Both the position numbers and the translations under genes were made by a program. 64,000 bases of DNA, taken from Colocasia esculenta (lineage: Eukaryota > Streptophyta > Magnoliopsida > Alismatales > Araceae). Shown here piece after piece: positions 57,431 to 64,000 of the stretch (positions within the stretch are counted from its first letter, which is position 1; the number at the start of each line of letters is the position of its first letter). The notes under the pieces are model-generated. The model was not told the origin of the DNA and did not search any database. It saw only the letters and a program-made list of their open reading frames with translations. Location: positions 68,933,207-68,997,206 of the forward strand of contig CM024766.1 of the NCBI GenBank assembly GCA_014218235.1, written 5' to 3'.

Positions 57431-58439
57431 CCCAGCTCCCCGCTGGTCTTCTTCTCTTTATGGTTAAGAAGGAAGCCAACTTCTTTTATAGGTGTAGAAG
57501 CAAACCTACTCTACTTCTGGGTGTGAGCGCACCACTGTTTAACCTCAGCCAGGTGCTTCTTTTCAAAACTCAGGAACCAACTCGCTGGTACAAACCCTAG
57601 CAAGGTTCCTACTAGTACAGACCCTAGTTGGTCTTCCCACATAAGGAGAACTCTGAGTACAGTCCCTCAACAGGACACAACACTCAGCACACTACTGGTA
57701 TTCTCTTCACACCAGAAGAGGAACATAATTTTCTTTCTTAAGAAACGAAAGAGTGAGGTATCGAGATCAAGTTCAGAAATGATGAACTTGGCTTCCTTGA
57801 TCTCGATAGCAACCTGAGAGCTAAAGAGATGAATAGGACTAACACAAGACTCTCAGACTTACAGACTCTCTCTCAGATTTACAATGACACACAGAGAGAG
57901 ATGAGAAGGAGTGAAGGCTTGAACACTTTTCACTTGAAGAGATTTCTGCTTGGCTGCTTCTACTTTTTGTATGTACTCCTCCTGTTCTTCTTCACATCAT
58001 TCATCTTCTTATACATCCCTTTGAAGAAGGCCGTTGAGGAGATCCGTTGGAGCTCCTTCTATCCGTTGCTACTTTTTCTTCTTCTTCTCTCTTTGTATTT
58101 AACGTCTTCTTCTCATTTCTAATAGATGACTCCTATCTCCTTCGTCCTGTGAGCATTTAATGCTAGGAAGAGGACAGTGAGAAAGAGAGATATAACATAT
58201 CAGTCAACCTATACCTCTTCCACATTTCCTACTTACAGTATGCTATGTTAGGCAGTTGCCTTTCTGTCTAGTAGGAAAGAAGGAGACCTTTGAGACATAC
58301 AAAAAGGTAGCTTCAATTCAGAGTGTATCTTTTTGAATGTAGGCTATATATAAAAAGTTGTGCCTACATTTTAGTTTTCAAGACATGAGAAAAATGACAT
58401 TTGAAATTTTATTATGCGCCAAGAGACTAGATATTAGAA
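57431..58439 (+). other. Probable 3' non-coding part or LTR of copia-2, no gene seen
   Basis: No convincing coding frame. The short ORF at 57829-58122 is Phe/Leu-rich from pyrimidine-rich DNA. A matching copy upstream, needed to prove an LTR, is not visible in the window. Confidence 0.4.
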
Positions 58440-59160
58440 TCGGAACATGAAACCTTTAAATCCAATGTTTACACTCATTACATGTTCAATAATCGTTGCA
58501 ATGTTCATGAGTTACTCAATATTCGGTGCAAATGTTCAGTAGTCGATATATAACATGAAAGATATGATTAGTAATCGATATTCTATACAAGTTTTAGTCA
58601 GTAATCGTTGCAATTATAATACCAATAAAAAAGATAAGGCAAGTGTTCACCAATCGGTGTAACACAACATTAATTGGTATGGTGTTCACCAATCAGAATG
58701 TTTATAAACCAATCGAAATGAAAAATAAACATTTGTTCACCAATTAGAAGGAAATTGAACTTTTGTTCATTAATCGAAACATCTAAACACCAATCAGAAT
58801 GTTACTGAACCTTTATTTAGTAATCGGAATAGTTGTAACACTAATCATTATGACACTGAACCTTTATTCAGTAACAAACAATTAAATGTCAATCGATAGA
58901 GACTTTTGTTCTCCAATCGGAAGAACACTTAAACATCAATCGATATAAACTTTGTTCTCTAATCGATGGAAACTTTTGTTCTCCAATCAGAAGAACTCTT
59001 AAACATCAATCGATAGAATTTTTGTTCTCCAATCGACAGAAACTTTGTTCATCAATTGATAGAAGGTTTCTTCAGCAATCGATGTGGCACCTTAGTCTTT
59101 AGTTGATACACATTGAACTTTAATCGATATAGACTTTCAGTGCAAATCCTCAAGTGATAG
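58440..59160 (+). repeat. Degenerate array of CCAATCGAT-type units
   Basis: About 25 occurrences of CAATCG(A/G), often CCAATCGAT or TAATCGAT, spaced roughly 20-40 bases, with linking words such as ACTTTTGTTCTC and AACATC. Similar ATCGATAT words occur at 26320-26475 and 35580-35760 in the spacer of the same copia element. Confidence 0.75.
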
Positions 59161-59292
59161 AAATTATGTTATTTTTTGTGCATAAATTATCTTGAAAAAT
59201 ATTAATAATATATTCTTGATATTCATGAATTTTAATTATCCCCAAAATAAAGGGATAAATAGATGTGAGTGGTTCAACATTTTTTGGATTTA

Positions 59293-60674
59293 CACTAGAA
59301 AAATAACAAATTCTACCTTATGATAAGATGCCTACTTTTAAGTGAGTTCTTTGAAAAAATTAGCTACTCAAACTGTAAGTTTATGATATATCGCCACCAA
59401 AAATCATCAAAAGTGTTCTTCTTCACTTGGAAAATGGCAGATTTTGGTATTGGAAAAGATGCCCTACAAAAGTCATAAAAAAGTGGACTTTTTCATTGGG
59501 AGAATGGCAAACTTTGGTATTGGGATAAATGCCCTATATCTCAACAATAGTTCATGTTGACGGTCTTTGAATGTTGATTCTAAATTTGGGTCTTATAAGT
59601 GATTTTGGGTAAAAAATTATACTCATTTTGTTGATTGTGTGACATGTGAGAGCAGACAGAGTCCAAATCATACTCTCGATTTGGATTTGGTAGGGTTATT
59701 TAAATTTAAATTTGTATTTCATTAATCTATTAGTTTGGGAGACTACACAGGTCCAACAATAGAATTAAGTATCTATTTATATACAGATAATTTCAGCACG
59801 GTCGAAAAGTCAAACTGGACATGTAAGAGCAAACGGAGTCCAAATCGGATTCTCAGTTTAGATTTGACGTCAGTATTTAAATTTAAGTTTATAATTTATT
59901 AATATAAAATGATCTTTTATTTCTTCTTCAGTTTCATATATGTCTAATATTTATTTTATTTGCAGGTCATTGGAGATAAGGCTAGTGGCGATGCAAATGT
60001 CAACGACAACGAGGCTCACCTTGTAGATGATTAAGAGCATCGTCCTTTAATTTTTCTATTTTCATCTTCTTCATTGTACTTCTAAACATTATCGTGACTT
60101 TGTTGGCAAATATTTAATAGATATTTGAATTAGTATAGAATGTTAAATTTTTACTTAATTGGTAATGTGATTGTGTTATGTTAGAATGATAATTGTGATA
60201 TGTTCATTTTTTAGTTAATGGTCGTATAGAAATACATACAGGTGCAAAAGTGCAATTTTTTTATTCTTATTCTTTTCATTTTTTGTTCATTTAGCAATGA
60301 ATTTAACGATGGATATATAATTTAGCGACAAACCAATGACTATTTAGCGATGTATGTTCTTTGCTAAATCATTATCTCTTATCAATTATAAATTTTTTTC
60401 TATTTATTTTGCAAAGGATTTTAGAGAGGGACTGGCGACGGACACAATCAGTCGCTAAATTTTTCACGACGAGCTACTATGTTGCTACATCTATTGTTAT
60501 ATTGTGAAAATAGCGACGAAAATTCATCCATCACTAATTAGTGTCTAATATATAGCGATGAACTTTTTCTATCGCTAAACCGTAGCTAATCCTTCGCTAA
60601 CACATTTAGCGACAGATTAACAACCGTTTAGCAACAAAATATATCTATTGCTAATTCTGTAATTTCTTATGGTG
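59293..60674 (+). mobile_element. CACTA (En/Spm) transposon, short derivative
   Basis: The left end CACTAGAAAAATAACAAATT and the reverse-complemented right end CACCATAAGAAATTACAGAA are imperfect terminal repeats of CACTA type; flanks are TTA and TTT (3-bp target site, one mismatch). Near the right end many TTAGCGAC/TAGCGATG words in both orientations (60290-60660) form the usual subterminal repeats. Two pairs of ~50-80-bp direct repeats lie in the left half (59425/59485 and 59645/59820). At about 59965 TTTATTTGCAG is followed by a short frame ending AHLVDD-TAA (60034), like the last exon of a lost transposase gene. Confidence 0.66.
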
Positions 60675-60774
60675 TTTGATTTGATAATCAAATTCTCTAT
60701 CAGACGGGTCATGTTGGGCATTCGACTAGCAAATCTCATTTGATAATTAGAGTATCGTCTAGGATTTTACGGTT

Positions 60775-61440
60775 TATAGGGTGTTTAGTTGCACTTTTTT
60801 AACAGTTTTTTCTCTTAAATTTAAAAAAGAAGGAGAGACATCTTAACATGTTTGGTAGGCAATTTTTTTTAAGTGAAAATTCTATCCTATGTAAATCTCT
60901 CTCAAATTAAAAACAAGTGATAACCATTTTTTTTTAAAAAACTACACTCGCGACTCTCTCCTTCCTCTCCCAGACTCCCCCGCCCCTCCCCCTCCCGCCG
61001 GCTCCCCCTCCCCCTGCCCGACCCCCCCACCCCCCCCCTGCACCCTCCCTGCCCAGTGGCGGATCCAGAATTTTTTTTCAGTGGGGTCCTAATGGTGCAC
61101 CCACATAAATTCAGTGGGGTCATCCATGGTGAAATTTTGTGCCCCCAATATGAATTTTTTTATCCAGTGGGGTCACAGGACCCCACTGGATACATGCTAG
61201 GTCCGCCCCTGCCTGCCCCGCCCCCAACCCCCCCCCCCCGTCGGACCCCCACTCCCCTCCCTCCCCGCCCCCCGCCCCGATTGTCCCCTGACGCCTCAAA
61301 CACATCAACATAATTTTTAAAAATTTTGATATTTTTACCAAACAGGTAACATCACATTGTCATAATTTTAAATTTAAAATTAAAAATGAATCCAACATGA
61401 TTTTTTAGGTAGAAATATTTTTTTTTTTAGGTCAGAAAGT
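60775..61440 (-). mobile_element. Element D, second copy, with C-rich core
   Basis: Runs from GGGTGTTTAGTTGCAC to about 61440. Reverse-complemented, its right half (ATTTCTACCTAAAAAATCATG ... TGTTTGGTAAAAAT ... G-rich) matches 10208-10448 in order. The core (60965-61050 and 61215-61285) is almost pure C-rich DNA. A hAT-type MITE is inserted in that core. Confidence 0.55.
61054..61211. mobile_element. hAT-type MITE, 158 bp
   Basis: Terminal inverted repeats CAGTGGCGGATCCAG and (reverse) CAGGGGCGGACCTAG are typical of a widespread plant hAT MITE group. Flanks share CCTGCC directly on both sides (61048-61053, 61212-61217). Inside is a palindrome, CCAGTGGGGTC-acag-GACCCCACTGG, and TTCAGTGGGGTC is repeated. 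Confidence 0.82.
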
Positions 61441-62834
61441 CAAAATCCTCCCCTCTCTAAAAATGTAAACATATTTGAGAGAGAGAGAGAGATGCTACCT
61501 CCCTGCGTTAATCTGCGCCAACCATGTCAATACGGCACTGCAATGGTGGCAGTGCTAGTGTCATCAGTGGGACGTGCCGATGAACCTTCCCTTCCTGTGC
61601 GAGAGAGGAAGACGAGCGAACCTTTGTTGCTGACGGAGGGCGGCGTCACATGCGTGTCTTCACCTTCTCCTGAATTACTAATTAATTAGCCTCATTTTTT
61701 TCAGTTTTTTGACAGGTGGCCGGTGGGCATGCTGTTGAATAGTTTATGAGTGTGTACTTCGCGGGCAAGTCACCCAATCTGGCTGTCCAACTTTATACCC
61801 ATTTTATTTCTCAAACGTAATCAATAGCTATATTCCATGTCCATATATGCGATTGTTGTAATATGAGATGAAAAGACATAATAATATAAGATTGAGATAA
61901 ATGGCAAGACTGTTATATGAGTTACCTTGAATTTTATAATTGTTATGAACCAATCATTTAAGATGTGCTGGTCACTGTACATTTAGATGTCAAACATTGA
62001 TGTTGATAAACATTTTTCCAAAGCCAAAATCTCAAAAAACACTGTTATTTGATACTACATCAATTAGCATATAATATACACATGTACACGGCACCCCCTT
62101 GTTTATAAATTTGATTTGTTTCATGTCAGACGCTGGCCCAAAGCGTTTCTTATTTGTTTGGGTGTCACAAAGAAAGAGCCGGGGCCATATCAAGTGTATG
62201 AAGAGCTGAGCTACGTACAAAGACTTCTTCTTTATTTAAAACGACTGATCTTTATCACGTACCTGGGCTGTGAAGATTTTGGCTTCTTATGAGTTTTTAA
62301 GGAAAAACAACGTCACATTCTTATATATTTGCCAGAAACCTCTCCAATATCAGTCTATTTGTGAAACAACTTGGCTCATTCACCGGGGAGACGAAAGCGA
62401 CAAAACCTGGTGGCCCTGTGCCAAATAGGCTGGAGACTAATAGATTCTATAGGAAGGGGAGCATGGTGCGAGGCCCCACACTTACCACTTATCAGGCTGA
62501 AGCAATCCGACACTAGCTAGACGGATATCTTTACTTCCTATCCAGAGGAAAAATAATAACTTTTATGTAGTTCTAGAAAATGGCTTCTCATTACTGCAAA
62601 AACAAGGTCTCTAACAAAGTTGCTGATATGTAAAGGAAGCCGCATGCAGCAGCAGAAGTTGTTCAATGAATAAAGGTAAAGATTAATCATAAAAATCACA
62701 GGATGGATACGATTATATATGGTCATTGGTCATGCATGAAACCGTACATCAGTCACAATAGGATCACCCAAACCATTAGGTGTGCCATCGCTGGATAGCT
62801 TACTAGATCAAGTGGCGTCAAACCATTGCAAGAT
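61441..62834. other. Intergenic, no gene seen
   Basis: A (GA) run at 61478-61491 precedes a 65-codon ORF without recognisable features. The rest is AT-rich or mixed DNA with no motif, RNA gene or element end that I can support. Confidence 0.5.
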
Positions 62835-63014
62835 GAGAAATACTAAAATGCTCGGGATATTTAGATATCAAATATCCGAGTGCCAAACACAACCTTTTTA
62901 AAATGGATCGAGTCCAAACCACATGGCGCCACTTGGACAGACCCACCACCACAAATGTTTGTGTCTGATGCCTAGATATTTGATAACCAGATGCTCAGAC
63001 ACTTAGTATTTCTC
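62835..63014. mobile_element. MITE with ~65-bp terminal inverted repeats
   Basis: The left end GAGAAATACTAAAATGCTCG...ATATCAAATATCCGAGTGCC pairs with the right end ATATTTGATAACC...CTTAGTATTTCTC. TTGCAAG lies just outside both ends, so the true terminus may be a few bases wider. The interior is ~60 bp and non-coding. The superfamily is not clear. Confidence 0.68.
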
Positions 63015-63670
63015 TTGCAACATTGCATAAGCATAAGCTCTACTGTTGCTAAAAAAATTTATAAATTCCATCCTGCCTGGGCTGCATCAGCTTAGTGCTT
63101 TACAAGAGCATCCCATTCGTTAATGTGTTCATCCAAAGTATATATGAAGGATTTCTTTCAACTGCATGAACACCTATTCAATCAAACATTAATTTTGAGA
63201 AAGTGAACCCTGGTCTTATAGCTTTTGGATAGCCAATAGGATGGTTAGACAAATGTTAACTAATCTGCAACATTCATCTATGAAGACGCTGCATAGCATC
63301 CACAGTTAACGCCACCCAAGTAAAAGACGGCAGCATCTCCAGTCTTGGGGATGCACACACGTATTCTCCACCTGTTGCAGTCCGCATGTTTCTCAAACAT
63401 CTACAAGCTCCCTCAATGTACATTCAGACTTGAGGAGTTCGAAAATCTTTAACAAGCCTTCGCTCTGAATAGAAGAGAATAATATGGAGATAGTAACAAA
63501 AACATGATCAGAAAAGATCCTGGTTCACTTTACAGAGTCAAAATTAACCTGATATTTCTCAGTGCCAAGCAACAAGTAGACTGGATCAAGCACACATACG
63601 GGTTACTAATGAAGGTGCATCCTGCACATATTCTACGTTATTCCAACCATGAAAATTCCTGTGCCTATGC
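63015..63670 (-). other. Downstream region of the HIPL1-like gene
   Basis: No further exon recognised between the stop codon at 63671 and the MITE. This would hold the 3' UTR of the gene; I see no clear poly(A) signal to fix its end. Confidence 0.4.
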
Positions 63671-64000
63671 TTATATGCTAAGACCGAGTACAAGCAGGAA
63701 GAACGAACAGAAAAGCACAAGTTTTCCCTTAAGTTCCTCTGGAAGGGAGCTTGATGAAGAAGGTGGTGGCGTGGAACTTCCCGCAGGAGAAGTGCTTTCC
63801 TTTGAACATGTGTAACCACACCGGCTGGGACGAACAACTCTGTAGACACCCTTACTGGTCAATAGAAAAACATCTTTGCTGTTATCTTCACCAAAGGAGA
63901 ATATAAAACCCAAAGACGGAATCAAACTGTTAGCTACTGATTCACATGGTATTGGTGTATCATTGGCACAGCTGAAGGGAATCGATGTGACGTTGTAGTT
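63671..64000 (-). CDS. HIPL1-like protein, C-terminal part (GPI-anchored; partial)
   Basis: The minus strand is open from the window edge (64000, in frame) to TAA at 63671, giving the last 109 residues. They contain IPSLGFIFSFGEDN, then VYRVVRPSRCGYTCSKE, which closely match the C-terminus of plant HIPL (hedgehog-interacting-protein-like) proteins. Those are secreted, folate-receptor-like/glucose-sorbosone dehydrogenase-type beta-propeller proteins attached to the cell surface. A Ser/Pro-rich stretch and a hydrophobic end (LVLFCSFFLLVLGLSI) look like a GPI-anchor signal. The catalytic domain and signal peptide lie beyond the right edge. No stops or shifts are visible, so this is probably a live gene. 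The enzymatic role of HIPLs in plants is not established. Confidence 0.8.
   Translation of the reverse strand, partial: NYNVTSIPFSCANDTPIPCESVANSLIPSLGFIFSFGEDNSKDVFLLTSKGVYRVVRPSRCGYTCSKESTSPAGSSTPPPSSSSSLPEELKGKLVLFCSFFLLVLGLSI

Larger units (their letters stand above)
20395..59292 (+). mobile_element. SIRE-type Ty1/copia element (copia-2), host of nested insertions
   Basis: Segments 20395-21086, 23199-26475, 35569-36836 and 56693 to about 59290 read in order as one copia element: gag tail with zinc knuckle, protease/integrase/RT/RNase H, a spacer, and a further envelope-like ORF. They are separated by insertions whose target duplications (GAGAC; AAACC/GAACC; TCCTC/TTCTC) rejoin the copia sequence. 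An extra ORF after pol is typical of the SIRE lineage. I could not identify its LTRs; the downstream LTR may lie in 57430-59290. The outer limits are approximate. Confidence 0.72.

Noticed and set aside
58440..59160. Array of spaced repeats as CRISPR-like
   Set aside because: Units are degenerate and irregularly spaced, and sit in a plant retrotransposon.

Overview
The window is plant nuclear DNA, probably monocot (inference: the one nearly complete host gene, a BCS1-type AAA-ATPase, is very GC-rich and intronless, as such genes often are in monocots). Most of it is transposon: Ty1/copia SIRE-type remnants, Ty3/gypsy chromovirus-type elements with 2-3 kb LTRs, a Helitron-like element, a CACTA element, MITEs and a large foldback. 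Only two stretches look like host genes: a frameshifted AAA-ATPase (14253-15969, minus) and the last part of an HIPL1-like gene that runs off the right edge (63671-64000, minus).

Layout. 1-4990: SIRE-type copia remnant on the minus strand, cut by a solo gypsy LTR (221-3154, target duplication ATTCC). 3651-6914 and 10449-14123: two direct copies of one block (copia integrase/RT fragment plus a GC-rich unique stretch), separated by a Helitron-like element (6915-10095) carrying a receptor-kinase-like scrap, and by a G-rich element fragment (10208-10448). 14253-16077: AAA-ATPase with a candidate TATA box. 16605-19177: foldback element inside the upstream region of that gene; beyond it lies a duplicated promoter-like segment with an as-1-like site.

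20395-59292 is one older SIRE-type copia element (plus strand) blown apart by later insertions. In order: solo LTR of family B (21087-23198, TSD GAGAC), an 89-bp retroposon in the RT catalytic motif (25221-25309), a non-autonomous long-LTR element of family B (26476-35568), and a family-A gypsy element (36837-56692). The 3' LTR of the A element holds a complete family-C Tekay-like chromovirus (46164-55780, TSD ACACC). An envelope-like/plant-transposon-like ORF of the copia host is split by the A insertion. Downstream are a CACTA element (59293-60674), a C-rich element with a hAT-type MITE in it (61054-61211), another MITE (62835-63014) and the HIPL1-like gene.

The insertion order follows from the nesting: copia first, then the B and A insertions, then C. 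The most unusual signals are: a chromovirus whose gag-pol frame is broken almost only by TAG stops, nearly all at Gln positions; a palindromic CGCGACC...GGTCGTCGCG module recurring in LTRs of three families; a cytosine-poor noncoding core in element B; and a foldback that appears to have pushed a stress-type promoter module 3 kb away from the AAA-ATPase. All homology calls are by eye; no database search was possible.
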